Below, one piece after another: positions 1-10,672 of a DNA stretch of 38,450 bases; position 1 is the stretch's first letter, and each line of letters opens with the position of its first letter. This DNA is from an uncultured Alphaproteobacteria bacterium (GTDB taxonomy: Bacteria > Pseudomonadota > Alphaproteobacteria > HIMB59 > GCA-002718135). The notes below the pieces were generated by a model. It saw only the letters and a program-made list of their open reading frames with translations, was not told the DNA's origin and ran no database searches. The position numbers and the translations under genes were made by a program. Location of the stretch: assembly GCA_902605135.1 (NCBI GenBank), contig CACLBK010000008.1, positions 1-38,450 of the forward strand, in the 5' to 3' direction.

Positions 1-1
1 A

Positions 2-1309
2 TTTAGATGGATATTAAAATTAATTAATTTTTTAATTTTTAAATATGCTAAAAGAAATAAAATTTGGTTTACAGGTAATAACTATGGATTTCCAAATATT
101 GCAAAAAATATATATGAAAACGATAAAGATTGTTCAATATTTTATTTATTTTCTGATAAAAAATTTATTATTATTAAATCAATCATATCTTTATTCAAAA
201 TTTTTCTAAGAAAAAAAGAAATTATAGGAATAGAACCAGTAGTAGATGAAAATAGAGTTTATAGAAATAAAATTGATATAATTCTAGAGCAGACATTAGA
301 TAATGAGTTATTAAAAATAAAAAAATTAATCAGCAAATATCTTTCAGAAATATGTGATTATACAGATAATATTTATAATTATTTAGATGAAATTGTATTT
401 AAGACTGAGCCAAAACTTTTGATTGCTCATCACCTATATTTCATGGAAGCAATAACTCTTGGTTCTATTTTTAATAAATATAATAAATCTTGTTATATAC
501 TTTCTCATGGATCCCATAGAAATTCTGATAATGAGTTCTGTAACTATGAATTAAAAAGACATGCCAATGGTCTTTTATACAGCAAGTTTGCTTCACATAT
601 ATTTGTACAAAATTTGGGAGGTGATAAATTACTTAAATCTATATCTGACAAAAATAAATCATTATTTAATAATAAAAAAATAATTAATACTAAACCAATT
701 ATGTGGGGAAAAAAAATAAATGATAGAAAAGTAAAAAAAAATAAAGAATTCATTTTTCTTCACGCAAGTACGTTTAAGCCATTGTCAGCAAGAAATTTAA
801 TTTATGAAAATTCTTTTGAATATTTTGACAATATTATTAATCTCTCTAAAGCTTTTGATAAATTAAGTAATACCAAACTGATCATTCTTGCAAAAAATTT
901 AACTGAATGCTCCCATTTAACTTTGAAAGAAAACATAAAAAATTTTAAGAATGTGATTATAAAATCTTCAGGCACAGGAGATAGGCAATCTTTTATTGAT
1001 TATTTAAAAAATGCTGATTGTTTAATAAGCTATAGTTCCACCACTATAGAGGAGGCAATCTATAATAATATACCAGTTGGTATAATTAATTTTTCAGGAA
1101 ATAATTACATCAATTTTTGTCCTAAAAAAAATCTTGAAGATAATAATGGGATTTATGAATTAAACTCAATTAATTTAATCAATAAATTAAAATTAATTAT
1201 GAAAAATCATAAAAATAATAAACTTAAAAATGAAATAGTTGAATATTATTTCGACCAATCAAATGATATCGACATTAAGTTCTTTTCAAATAATTTGCTT
1301 AATTTTTAA
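2..1309 (+). CDS. Surface carbohydrate / CDP-glycerol glycerophosphotransferase-like protein, 5'-truncated by window edge
   Basis: Frame 2 is open from base 2 to the TAA at 1309 (FRWILKLINFLIFKYAKRNKIWFTGNNYGFPNIAKNIYEND...), so the track ORF starting at the TTG at 419 is internal. Motifs such as LLIAHHLYFMEAITLGSIF..SHGSH and ADCLISYSSTTIEEAIYNNIPVGIINF resemble glycosyl/glycerophosphotransferase-fold capsule proteins. Confidence 0.65.
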   Translation, partial: FRWILKLINFLIFKYAKRNKIWFTGNNYGFPNIAKNIYENDKDCSIFYLFSDKKFIIIKSIISLFKIFLRKKEIIGIEPVVDENRVYRNKIDIILEQTLDNELLKIKKLISKYLSEICDYTDNIYNYLDEIVFKTEPKLLIAHHLYFMEAITLGSIFNKYNKSCYILSHGSHRNSDNEFCNYELKRHANGLLYSKFASHIFVQNLGGDKLLKSISDKNKSLFNNKKIINTKPIMWGKKINDRKVKKNKEFIFLHASTFKPLSARNLIYENSFEYFDNIINLSKAFDKLSNTKLIILAKNLTECSHLTLKENIKNFKNVIIKSSGTGDRQSFIDYLKNADCLISYSSTTIEEAIYNNIPVGIINFSGNNYINFCPKKNLEDNNGIYELNSINLINKLKLIMKNHKNNKLKNEIVEYYFDQSNDIDIKFFSNNLLNF

Positions 1310-1344
1310 ATTATATAAACTAATATTTAAAATTTCCAATTTCT

Positions 1345-1419
1345 TGGTGGGTGTGACAGGGATTGAACCTGTGACCCCTGCCGTGTCGAGGCAGTGCTCT
1401 ACCGCTGAGCTACACACCC
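1345..1419 (-). tRNA. tRNA-Val (anticodon GAC), CCA encoded
   Basis: Reverse complement GGGTGTG TA GCTC AGCGGTA GAGC A CTGCC TCGACAC GGCAG GGGTC ACAGG TTCAATC CCTGT CACACCC ACCA gives a complete cloverleaf. Loop is T32 C33 GAC A37 C38. Confidence 0.93.
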
Positions 1420-1637
1420 AATAGAATTCTTATACAATATAATAACTTAGAATATAATGACTTTTAAAGCTAAAGCAATATTTGTAGAATGTATTATATT
1501 TTAACTTTTACTTAATTTTACCTTTTTTAATCATTAATTAATTAAATAGATTATAAAGATATTGATCATTTTTTTATTAAATAATAATCAAAGTTTAGAA
1601 TTAATCTTACAATTATAACAGGTGCATTAAAAGATAA

Positions 1638-2138
1638 ATGAAAGTAAAAACAAAAAATTTTACAGACAATGAAATCTCTAAATCTCTTAAAATTTATAAT
1701 TATTTTATTGAAAATTCATTTTCTAATTTTGAAGAAAAAAAATTGTCTAAATCAAAATTTAATTATTTATTTACAAAAATTAGAAAAAATAAACTTCCAT
1801 TTATTTTGGGAACTAAAAAAAATGAAGTTATTGGATTAGCTTTTGTAAGTAAATTTAGAGAAAAAAGTGGGTATAGATTTTCATATGAACACTCAATATA
1901 TGTTGATCCAAATTTCATCAATAAAGGTTATGGTAACCAATTATTAAAAGAACTTATAAAAATATGTAAAAAAATAAAAAAAATTAAAAACTTAATAGCA
2001 GTAATAGGTGGAAAAAACAGTATTGGGTCAATAAAAATACATAAAAAAAATGGATTTCATTATGTTGGAACTATAAAGAAAGCTGGATTTAAAAAAAATA
2101 GGTGGGTTGACTCAATTTATATGCAAAAAAGATTATGA
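1638..2138 (+). CDS. GNAT family N-acetyltransferase
   Basis: Acetyl-CoA-binding-like VDPNFINKGYGNQLLKELI and C-terminal IKIHKKNGFHYVGTIKKAGFKKNRWVDSIYMQKRL, phosphinothricin acetyltransferase-like. Confidence 0.8.
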   Translation: MKVKTKNFTDNEISKSLKIYNYFIENSFSNFEEKKLSKSKFNYLFTKIRKNKLPFILGTKKNEVIGLAFVSKFREKSGYRFSYEHSIYVDPNFINKGYGNQLLKELIKICKKIKKIKNLIAVIGGKNSIGSIKIHKKNGFHYVGTIKKAGFKKNRWVDSIYMQKRL

Positions 2139-2599
2139 AAAAGGTAAATATTAAGAATTTTAAAAAAACCCTAAGTATGTTTTCAACAGGAATTACTGTT
2201 GTATGTGTCAAAAACAAAAATACAATATTTGGAAAAACTGTTAATTCATTCAACTCTTTATCCTTGAAACCCCCAATGGTTTTGTTTTCTTTAGGTAATT
2301 ACTCATCTTCGATAAATCAATTTTCAAATACTAAATTTTTATCAATTAATATTTTGTCAAGTAAGCAAAGAAAATTATCTGAAAATTTTGCTTCTAGCAC
2401 ACCTGAATTAGAAAATATAAAATTTATTGAAGGAAGAAATAAAACTGTCTTAATACCCAATTGCTTAGCAAATCTTGAATGCGAACTGATAGATAAAATC
2501 AAAAAAGGTGATCACATAATATTTATAAGTAAAATATTAGAATTACAATCAAACGATAAATTAAAACCACTTGTATATTTTAATTCAAAATATTTTTAG
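2135..2599 (+). CDS. Flavin reductase-like domain protein (FMN-binding)
   Basis: FKKTLSMFSTGITVVCVKN..GKTVNSFNSLSLKPPMVLFSLG..FLSINILSSKQRKLSENFAS matches the flavin reductase-like pattern; ATGA overlap with the upstream GNAT gene. Confidence 0.85.
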   Translation: MKKVNIKNFKKTLSMFSTGITVVCVKNKNTIFGKTVNSFNSLSLKPPMVLFSLGNYSSSINQFSNTKFLSINILSSKQRKLSENFASSTPELENIKFIEGRNKTVLIPNCLANLECELIDKIKKGDHIIFISKILELQSNDKLKPLVYFNSKYF

Positions 2600-3892
2600 G
2601 TGATTAGAATTTTAAGATATCTAATTTTAATTTCTTTAATATTATCAGGATATTATTTATTTATTTCTGAATACTTTTATTTATCAGAGGCAAATTTTTT
2701 AGAGAAACAAATAGTAAAAAAAGAAATAGCAGAAAACAAAAAAGAAATTATTCAAGAAAAAGAACATGAAGTAGCTTCAATAAATGTAAAAAAAAATATT
2801 GAAAAAAAACAATATTTTGAGAAAAAAATTGTAATTTTGCAAGGTGATACTTTTGTGTCTATTTTGCAGAATTTAAATTTTAAACAAAAAAAAATTTACG
2901 AAATCATAAGTAAAATAGAAAACTCTTTTGATTTAAAGAAGATCAAAACTGGAGAAATTATAAGTGTATTTGAGAATAATTTAGGAGAAATAAAAAAAAT
3001 TGAATTTTTTAAAGACAGCGAGACTATTATCTCTATTAATTTTGATAAAGAAATAAATTTAAATATTAGAGAATTAACAAAAGAAGAATTTGTTGAATCA
3101 AAAGAATATATAATTATAGAATCATTATTTTCAGATGGTATTAAAAATAATATATCGCCAGATATTTTAGTTAAAATCATAAGTCTTTTTAGTTTTGATT
3201 TAGATTTTCAAAGAGATATTAGAGTAGATACTGTTGTTTCAGTATCCTATGAGTTTGATGAAATAGTTGAAACAGGTAAATTAGAATATAACGATATTAA
3301 ATATGCATCAATAATAATTGATGGAAAACAATTAGAATATTTTAAGTTTATTACTGATGATGGTTATGTTGATTATTTTAATAGAGAAGGAAAAAATGTA
3401 AAAAAATCAATTTTAAAAACTCCTCTAGATGGGGCAAGAATTTCATCAAATTACGGTATGCGTAAACATCCTATTTCAGGTTTTAATAAAATGCATAAAG
3501 GTGTTGATTTTGCTGCTCCAACAGGCACACCAATTTATGCTGGAGGGAATGGAGTTATTGAATATGTTGGTATAAATGGAGGATATGGTAAATATATTCG
3601 TATAAGACATAATAATGGATATAAAACGGCGTATGCACATTTATCAAACTACAAAAAAGGTATTTCTAAAGGAGTTAGAGTTAACCAAGGTGAGGTTATA
3701 GGATATGTGGGTAGTACAGGAAATTCTACAGGACCTCATCTTCATTATGAAATTATTTATCAAAATAAACATATTAATCCTTTAAAATTAAAACTTCCCT
3801 CTGGAAAAATACTTGAAGGTAAAGAGTTAGAAAAATTCAAAGTAGAATATAAAATAATATATGCAGATCATTTGAGTATGTTATACGAATAA
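2600..3892 (+). CDS. M23 family metallopeptidase (murein endopeptidase-like), GTG start
   Basis: N-terminal TM/signal; LytM motifs RISSNYGMRKHPISGFNKMHKGVDFAAPTGTPIYAGGNG and GSTGNSTGPHLHYEI. Confidence 0.92.
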   Translation: MIRILRYLILISLILSGYYLFISEYFYLSEANFLEKQIVKKEIAENKKEIIQEKEHEVASINVKKNIEKKQYFEKKIVILQGDTFVSILQNLNFKQKKIYEIISKIENSFDLKKIKTGEIISVFENNLGEIKKIEFFKDSETIISINFDKEINLNIRELTKEEFVESKEYIIIESLFSDGIKNNISPDILVKIISLFSFDLDFQRDIRVDTVVSVSYEFDEIVETGKLEYNDIKYASIIIDGKQLEYFKFITDDGYVDYFNREGKNVKKSILKTPLDGARISSNYGMRKHPISGFNKMHKGVDFAAPTGTPIYAGGNGVIEYVGINGGYGKYIRIRHNNGYKTAYAHLSNYKKGISKGVRVNQGEVIGYVGSTGNSTGPHLHYEIIYQNKHINPLKLKLPSGKILEGKELEKFKVEYKIIYADHLSMLYE

Positions 3893-4306
3893 CTACTTTG
3901 TTGATCTTGTTCTTTTTTCTTTAGACTGTTCTGCTATGAATGGAATAGATTCGATAGAATCATCTTCTACTTTATCATTATCATTTGCTTCAAAATTTTC
4001 ATTATCGGTATCTGAGTTTTGATCATTTGAAGTACTTTGTTTTTGATCGTCAAAATTTGAGTTTTCTTCAACATTAATTCCTAGCTCAACCATTATTCTA
4101 TAATAATGATCTGTAAATTGATAATAGTATTCAGATTGTATTCTATCGCCTGATCTAGATGCTTCTTTAGCAAGTTTTAAATACTTGTTGTATTGTTGGG
4201 ATACATTTCCTCTATTTCTATTATTGAAATTTTTATATCCGCCAGGTCTCTTAAAACTAGTTCTCCTATTACTCTTATAAGCGGTTCTACCGTTTTTTTT
4301 ATACAT
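3893..4306 (-). CDS. DUF4167 domain protein
   Basis: Basic Arg/Asn-rich N-terminus, then YNKYLKLAKEASRSGDRIQSEYYYQFTDHYYRIMVELG, typical of alphaproteobacterial DUF4167 proteins next to prmC/prfA. Confidence 0.85.
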   Translation of the reverse strand: MYKKNGRTAYKSNRRTSFKRPGGYKNFNNRNRGNVSQQYNKYLKLAKEASRSGDRIQSEYYYQFTDHYYRIMVELGINVEENSNFDDQKQSTSNDQNSDTDNENFEANDNDKVEDDSIESIPFIAEQSKEKRTRSTK

Positions 4307-4380
4307 ATTTTTTGGAAATTAAGAATTCTAATAATTAATTAATATTATTTACCTATACAGTGCATTTAATTTATTTCAAC

Positions 4381-5211
4381 TTATATCTTTAAAAAACTAA
4401 GGATTCTTTCGATTCCTTGAAGATCATTAACTATTTTATTTAAATATAATCCAGAATTTTCAAAAATTTCTTCACAATCTTGTCTCTGATTAATACCAAT
4501 TTCACATATAAAATAAGCACTTTTATTCATTAGTTTTTTTAGATTATTTGAATATTCTCTGTAAAATTTCAGCCCATCATCTCCTCCAACTAAAGCTAAT
4601 TTCGGCTCAAAATTTTTAACTTCTGGATCAGCATTATTAAACTGTTCGTTTGTTAGATATGGTGGATTAGATACAATCAAATCAAACTTGGAATTAATAT
4701 TTTTAAAATCAATCATCTTAAGTTGGATTTGATTATAACAATTATGTATTTTTAAGTTTTTTTCTGCAACTTCTAATGCTTCTTTAGATATATCTATAGC
4801 TGTAATAGATGCATTTTTAAATTCCTTTGCTAGAGATATTGCGATGCAGCCTGATCCGGTACCAATATCTAATATTTTTAATTTAAGGTTTTTGTTTCTA
4901 TAAGTATTTAATACTTCCTCAATTATTAATTCTGTTTCAGGACGTGGATCTAATACAAAATTATTTACATAAAAATCATTTTTCCAAAAAGGTTTATTAT
5001 TAATAATTTTAGCTATTGGTTGTCTATTAATTCTTTTTTGAAGATAAGATTTAAATTTAACAATATCAATATTGTCTATATTAAGATTACTTAAAATAAT
5101 TTCATTATTTTTTTTTGAAGCATGCTTAAGCAAAATTCTTAGATCTAGTTCTGGATTACTTATATTTTTTTGTTTTAATTTAGTTATACTCTCTTTAATT
5201 AAATTATTCAT
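4381..5211 (-). CDS. prmC: Release factor glutamine methyltransferase
   Basis: [16 protein letters not shown] and NPPY motif (IVSNPPYL); adjacent to prfA. Confidence 0.95.
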   Translation of the reverse strand: MNNLIKESITKLKQKNISNPELDLRILLKHASKKNNEIILSNLNIDNIDIVKFKSYLQKRINRQPIAKIINNKPFWKNDFYVNNFVLDPRPETELIIEEVLNTYRNKNLKLKILDIGTGSGCIAISLAKEFKNASITAIDISKEALEVAEKNLKIHNCYNQIQLKMIDFKNINSKFDLIVSNPPYLTNEQFNNADPEVKNFEPKLALVGGDDGLKFYREYSNNLKKLMNKSAYFICEIGINQRQDCEEIFENSGLYLNKIVNDLQGIERILSFLKI

Positions 5212-6280
5212 TTTTCATATTTGCTAACTTTGTACTCTCTTCTTCAGCAATTAAAGGATTTATCAACTCATCTATTTTACCCTCAAGTATTTCTGACAGA
5301 TTATACAATGTAAGATTTATTCTATGATCAGAAACCCTTCCCTGAGGAAAATTATAGGTTCTTATTCTTTCAGATCTATCTCCGGAACCTACTTGATTTT
5401 TTCTTTGCTCTGATCTTTCTTTATTTTTTTCTTGTATTTGATTATCTAGTAATCTTGATCGTAAAATCTTTAAAGCTTTTGCTTTATTTTTATGTTGAGA
5501 TTTTTCATCTTGTTGAGAAACTACTATACCAGTTGGAATATGTGTTATTCTTACGGCACTATCAGTAGTGTTGACAGATTGTCCTCCGGGTCCACTTGAT
5601 CTAAAAACATCAATTCTTAGATCTTTATCAAGAACTTCAATATCAACCTCTTCAGCTTCAGGTAGAACTGCTACAGTAGCAGCTGATGTATGAACTCTTC
5701 CACTACTTTCTGTAGTTGGAACCCTTTGCACTCTATGCACACCAGATTCAAATTTTAGTTTTGAAAAAACATTTAATCCTGAAATATTACAAATAGCTTC
5801 CTTTACTCCTTTTAAACCGGTTTCTGATATTGATAAAATATCAAATTTCCATGAATTTAAATCAGCATATCTCTGATACATATTTAATAAATCAGAAGCA
5901 AAAAGAGATGCTTCATCACCTCCAGTACCAGCTCTGATTTCTAAAATTGAATTTTTAGAGTCATTTTTATCTTTTGGTATTAGTAACTTCAATAATTCCT
6001 GTTCAAGATCTTTGATTTGATTTTTTTTTTCAATGAATTCCTCTTCAGCTATTTTGCTAATTTCTAGATCACTGTCTTTTACTAACTCATTAAGATTTAA
6101 TATATCTTTTTGTAAATTGTTGTATTCTCGAATTTTTTCTACAATTGGTCGGAGCTCTGAATATTCTCTGTTTAATTTAATTAATTCATTTGAGTCAATA
6201 TCATTCATATTGTTTAGTGAATTTTCAATTAATTTAAATTTTTCTAAAATTATTGAAAATTGTTTATCTAGATTTATCAT
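5204..6280 (-). CDS. prfA: Peptide chain release factor 1
   Basis: GGQ motif [20 protein letters not shown]; PxT-type recognition region [27 protein letters not shown] supports RF1 over RF2. Confidence 0.97.
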   Translation of the reverse strand: MINLDKQFSIILEKFKLIENSLNNMNDIDSNELIKLNREYSELRPIVEKIREYNNLQKDILNLNELVKDSDLEISKIAEEEFIEKKNQIKDLEQELLKLLIPKDKNDSKNSILEIRAGTGGDEASLFASDLLNMYQRYADLNSWKFDILSISETGLKGVKEAICNISGLNVFSKLKFESGVHRVQRVPTTESSGRVHTSAATVAVLPEAEEVDIEVLDKDLRIDVFRSSGPGGQSVNTTDSAVRITHIPTGIVVSQQDEKSQHKNKAKALKILRSRLLDNQIQEKNKERSEQRKNQVGSGDRSERIRTYNFPQGRVSDHRINLTLYNLSEILEGKIDELINPLIAEEESTKLANMKNE

Positions 6281-7508
6281 TCAAATGATTAAATATTTGA
6301 TTAAGCTTTAATTCTTTTTGTTCGCCAGTCATTAAATTTTTAATAGTAAAAAAATCACCATTAAACTCATTTTCTCCAATAATAATTATATACGATGCTG
6401 AAGATGTATTTGCTTTTGTAAATGATTTTTTTAAATTGTATTTATAATTCCAGTAATATGAAATTCTATTTTCAGATAAATATTTTTGTAGATAAAGAAA
6501 ATAATCAGTAAATTTTTCATTTGTTACTGCAATATGAATAGTTGAGCTTATTTTTTTTTCGGACTCCATTAATAATGCAATTCTTTCAATACCTGCTGCC
6601 CATCCAATACCGGGTATATCAGGCCCACCTAATACTTTTATTAAACCATCATATCTTCCACCACCTAGTAATGTATCTTGACTTCCTAAATTATCTGATT
6701 TGTATTCGAATACTGTATTACAATAATAATCAAGACCTCTAACGAGATTAGCGTTTTCCTCAAAATCAATTTCTAGTATCTTTAATGATCTTTTAAGATC
6801 TTCGTAGTGCTTTTTAGCTTCATCGGTTAAGTATTCATATATTTTAGGTGAAGATTGTGAAATTTCAACATCTTCCTCATTTTTTGAGTCTAATATTCTT
6901 AATGGGTTAGATTCAATTTTTTTAATGCTTTCTTCTGATAGTTTTTTTTTATGAGTATTAAAATATTTTGTAAGACTTTTTTTAAAATCAATTAATGTTT
7001 TTTTATCTCCTAAAGAATTAATATGAAGTTTTATTTTAGATTTAGGTAACATTGCATTTAAAATATTATTTGACAGAGAAATTAACTCAACATCTGCAAG
7101 AAAATCTCTAGTTCCAAGTATTTCAAAATTAATTTGATTAAATTGTCTATATCTACCCTTTTGTGGCCTTTCTCTTCTAAACATTGGCCCAATTCCAAAA
7201 ATTTTTAATGGTAGATCGTTTAGGAGATTATTAGTAATGGCCGCTCTAATCATAGGTGTTGTGTACTCAGGACGTAGTGTTAAATATTCATTATTTCGAT
7301 CTTCAAATGAATACATTTCTTTCAACACAACATCAGAGTGTTCGCCAAGAGGTTTTGAAAATAAATCACTAAATTCAAAAATTGGTGTCTGGATTTCTTT
7401 ATATTCTTTTAAATTAGCATTTTTAGAAACAATGTTAGAAATAAAATTAAATTTATCTATTTCTTCTCCAAATATATCATGTGTTCCTCTTACTGATCTT
7501 AATTTCAT
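6264..7508 (-). CDS. hisS: Histidyl-tRNA synthetase
   Basis: [59 protein letters not shown]. Confidence 0.96.
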   Translation of the reverse strand: MKLRSVRGTHDIFGEEIDKFNFISNIVSKNANLKEYKEIQTPIFEFSDLFSKPLGEHSDVVLKEMYSFEDRNNEYLTLRPEYTTPMIRAAITNNLLNDLPLKIFGIGPMFRRERPQKGRYRQFNQINFEILGTRDFLADVELISLSNNILNAMLPKSKIKLHINSLGDKKTLIDFKKSLTKYFNTHKKKLSEESIKKIESNPLRILDSKNEEDVEISQSSPKIYEYLTDEAKKHYEDLKRSLKILEIDFEENANLVRGLDYYCNTVFEYKSDNLGSQDTLLGGGRYDGLIKVLGGPDIPGIGWAAGIERIALLMESEKKISSTIHIAVTNEKFTDYFLYLQKYLSENRISYYWNYKYNLKKSFTKANTSSASYIIIIGENEFNGDFFTIKNLMTGEQKELKLNQIFNHLNDKSR

Positions 7509-7509
7509 A

Positions 7510-8607
7510 TTAATTGCTAAGTTCTATTTCTTTAGTTTTTTTTCTAATTAGATCTTCAAGATAATTTTCTAAATCAACATTTTTTACAACATTATTTTTT
7601 TTTCCATCAAGATAAATCATATGTGTATCATTTCCACCTCCAGTTATTCCAATATTTGTCATAGTTGCTTCACCTGGACCATTAACAACACATCCAATTA
7701 TTGATACTGTTATAGGCGTGGAAATATCATCTAATTTTTTTTCTAAGTTTTTTACAGTTTTTATTACTTCAAACTGTTGTCTAGCACATGAAGGGCATGA
7801 TATAATTTTCACACCTCTATTCCTTAATCCTAAGCTTTTTAAGATTTCAAAACCAACTCTTACCTCTTCCTCTGGCTCATCTGATAATGATATTCTAATT
7901 GTATCTCCTATTCCTCTCAAAAGTAAATTTCCAACTCCAATTGAAGATTTAATTGAACCTGTTCTTTTTCCTCCTGCCTCTGTAATACCTAAATGCAATG
8001 GATAATCACATAATTCAGCTAATTGCTCATATGCTTTTATAGACATAAATATATCTGAAGATTTCACACTGATTTTGAAATTGGTAAAATCATTATCTTC
8101 AAGTATTTTTATATTTAATTTAGCACTTTCAACTAAGGCTTCTGGATTAGGTTCAGAAAATTTTTCTAAAATTTGTTTTTCTAAACTTCCTGCATTAACA
8201 CCTACTCTAATTGAGCAATTATTATCTTTTGCAGCTTTGATAACTTCTTTTATTCTTTCAATACTACCAATGTTACCAGGATTAATTCTAATACAAGAAG
8301 CACCATTATTTGCTGCTTCAATACCTCTTTTGTAATGAAAATGTATATCAGCAATTATAGGTACAGGACTATGTTTAACAATTTCCTTTAAAGAATGTGA
8401 AGACTCCTTATCTGGAACAGAAACTCGAATTAAATCAACTCCAAGTTTTACAGATCTTTCTATTTGAGCAATAGTATCTTTAGCATTAGATGTTAGAGTA
8501 TTTGTCATCGTTTGAACTGCAATTTGATTATTGCCGCCAATGCTTACATTTCCGACTTTAATAACGCGCGATTTTCTTCTATTAATTCGTTGATACGGTC
8601 TTAGCAT
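7510..8607 (-). CDS. ispG: (E)-4-hydroxy-3-methylbut-2-enyl-diphosphate synthase
   Basis: [52 protein letters not shown]; 4Fe-4S cysteines present. Confidence 0.97.
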   Translation of the reverse strand: MLRPYQRINRRKSRVIKVGNVSIGGNNQIAVQTMTNTLTSNAKDTIAQIERSVKLGVDLIRVSVPDKESSHSLKEIVKHSPVPIIADIHFHYKRGIEAANNGASCIRINPGNIGSIERIKEVIKAAKDNNCSIRVGVNAGSLEKQILEKFSEPNPEALVESAKLNIKILEDNDFTNFKISVKSSDIFMSIKAYEQLAELCDYPLHLGITEAGGKRTGSIKSSIGVGNLLLRGIGDTIRISLSDEPEEEVRVGFEILKSLGLRNRGVKIISCPSCARQQFEVIKTVKNLEKKLDDISTPITVSIIGCVVNGPGEATMTNIGITGGGNDTHMIYLDGKKNNVVKNVDLENYLEDLIRKKTKEIELSN

Positions 8608-8611
8608 CTAT

Positions 8612-9397
8612 TTAGTTTGTAAAATCTTTGTATAAAACAAAAGAGTCTAAAATATCACCATATTTACCAATCTTTCCTCTTACTTCATTATCTATAAGTA
8701 CTAAAATATTCCCTGCATTTCCAGCAGTAATATTGTAATTCAATTTTAATTCATATGAAAATTCTTCATCTTTATCCATTAACTTGCTTAAAACAATATT
8801 ATTGTCTTCATCCCTTAATTGAAGCCAAGTTGGATTTAACATCTTTAATGTAGCAACTGTAGCCAAATCTTCATCAAATTCTATAGATGCTATAGCACTA
8901 GAATTATTTATCAAATCACTTTTTGTAATATCACTACTTTGAGATAAATTATCAAAAGTATTAGCTTTTTCGACTATAGGTTCCAAACTTTCAGGTATAT
9001 CTGGAACCAGAGCAAAGTTCATTTCATTATCATTTTGATCAATGAATAAAAAGTAAAATGAAGTAAATATAATCAAGATTATAGAGGCAGCAAAAAATTT
9101 TTCTATTTTAAAAAAATTGTTTTCTACTATTGGGGTAATGTACTTTTTCTCTTCCTTAAAATTAAATGATAATTCTTCTTTAAATTTTTTTACAATTGTG
9201 TCTGTATCTAACTCAAGAAAGTTTGAATAAGATCTTAAATGTCCAATATTGAAAATAATATCTGAATTATTTTTTATATTATCATTTTCAAGATCAATAA
9301 TGATACTTTTAGAAATTTTCAACTCAATTGATATATCACTAATTGAGAGATTTTTGTGGTTTCTTTCAATTGATAAAATTTGACCTGCTGTTTTCAT
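8612..9397 (-). CDS. RodZ-like helix-turn-helix membrane protein
   Basis: N-terminal HTH (AGQILSIERNHKNLSISDISIELKISKSIIIDLE), single TM (FAASIILIIFTSFYFLFI), C-terminal domain with TWLQLRDEDNNIVLSKLMDKDEEFSYEL...GNAGNILVLIDNE. Confidence 0.85.
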   Translation of the reverse strand: MKTAGQILSIERNHKNLSISDISIELKISKSIIIDLENDNIKNNSDIIFNIGHLRSYSNFLELDTDTIVKKFKEELSFNFKEEKKYITPIVENNFFKIEKFFAASIILIIFTSFYFLFIDQNDNEMNFALVPDIPESLEPIVEKANTFDNLSQSSDITKSDLINNSSAIASIEFDEDLATVATLKMLNPTWLQLRDEDNNIVLSKLMDKDEEFSYELKLNYNITAGNAGNILVLIDNEVRGKIGKYGDILDSFVLYKDFTN

Positions 9398-10609
9398 TTA
9401 ATTTTCTAGATTATATGCCTCATGTAGAGATTTTACAGCAATTTTTGTAAATTTTTTCTTAATTAAGACACTTATCTTTATTTCTGATGTTGAGATAGCT
9501 AATATATTAATTGAATTATCAGCTAAAGTTGTAAACATTTTCTTTGCTACTCCAGATTGAGACATCATACCCATACCAATTACTGAAATTTTAGAAATAT
9601 TGCTATCGGTTTCAATCGATTTAAAATCGATTAAATTTTTATTTTCTTCTAATATTTTTTTAGCATTATGCATTTCACTATTTGGAATAGTAAAGGTGAT
9701 ATTTGCAGTTACACCATCTTGTGATGTATTTTGAACAATCATATCTACGTTAATGTTGTTATTAGCCAACAATCCAAAAATTGTTGCGGATATACCAGGT
9801 TTATCAGCAATACCAGATAAGGTTAGTTTTGATTCATTATTACTAAAGCTTACTCCACTTACAATTTCTTTTTCAATTAATTTATTTTCATCTACTATAA
9901 GAGTACCACTTTGTTTTGTTATTGAAGAAAGCACTTGCAATGTAACATTATTTTTCATCGCTAATTCAACAGAGCGAGTATGAAGTACTTTTGCCCCTGT
10001 AGAAGACATTTCTAACATTTCTTCGAATGCTAATTTATTAATTTTTTTAGCTTTGGGTTCTAGATTTGGATCAGTTGTATAAACACCATCAACATCTGTA
10101 TAAATATCACATCTATCAGCATTAACAGCAGCGGCAACAGCAACTGCAGTTGTATCAGAACCTCCTCTTCCTAATGATGTAATCTTTCCATCTATATCGA
10201 CACCTTGAAACCCAGCAAGTACTATAACATCATAATCATTAAGATATTTATCAATTCTAACTTTATCTATATTTAAGATTTTAGCTTTTTGATGGTTACT
10301 GTCTGTTATAATTGGAATTTGCCATCCGAGTAATGGAATAGATTTAATATTTCTTTTTTTTAAAATAGCTGAAAGAAGTCCAACTGAAACAGCTTCACCA
10401 GATGTTAAAATTAAATCATTTTCAATAATCTCATTAGACTCAATTTCATCTATATATTCTTGCATTGTATTTGTAACGCCAGACATTGCCGATAAAACAA
10501 CAATTAGCTTTTTATCATTTAGTTGCTGTTCAACAAGGTTTGCAACATTATTGATTTTTTTGATACTACCAACTGAAGTACCACCAAATTTCATTACTAT
10601 AAGTTTCAT
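9398..10609 (-). CDS. lysC: Aspartate kinase
   Basis: VMKFGGTSVGS, LILTSGEAVSVGLLSA, GRGGSDTTAVAVAAAV, C-terminal ACT repeats. Confidence 0.96.
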   Translation of the reverse strand: MKLIVMKFGGTSVGSIKKINNVANLVEQQLNDKKLIVVLSAMSGVTNTMQEYIDEIESNEIIENDLILTSGEAVSVGLLSAILKKRNIKSIPLLGWQIPIITDSNHQKAKILNIDKVRIDKYLNDYDVIVLAGFQGVDIDGKITSLGRGGSDTTAVAVAAAVNADRCDIYTDVDGVYTTDPNLEPKAKKINKLAFEEMLEMSSTGAKVLHTRSVELAMKNNVTLQVLSSITKQSGTLIVDENKLIEKEIVSGVSFSNNESKLTLSGIADKPGISATIFGLLANNNINVDMIVQNTSQDGVTANITFTIPNSEMHNAKKILEENKNLIDFKSIETDSNISKISVIGMGMMSQSGVAKKMFTTLADNSINILAISTSEIKISVLIKKKFTKIAVKSLHEAYNLEN

Positions 10610-10672
10610 TGACTTAAATATTTTTTAAATTATTTCAGCTATTATAATTATTGTAACTAACAAACAAGTTTT

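Noticed and set aside
544-753. Antisense ORFs inside clear genes (also 2317..2502, 2896..3180, 6033..6311, 7237..7551, 7718..8335, 13765..14136, 24415..24687, 36619..36894 and similar)
   Set aside because: Each lies opposite a strongly supported CDS and has a shadow-frame composition (Ser/Leu/Phe/Ile-rich) with no recognisable motif.
1239-1424. 61-aa ORF ending ...GVTGIEPVTPAVSRQCSTAELHTQ
   Set aside because: It translates the antisense of the tRNA-Val gene; the GVTGIEPVT string is a well-known spurious translation of tRNA genes.
1562-1591. Imperfect hairpin ttgatcatt...aataatcaa in the gap before the GNAT gene
   Set aside because: Short, mismatched and entirely AT; expected by chance in this composition, and no U-tract context for a terminator.
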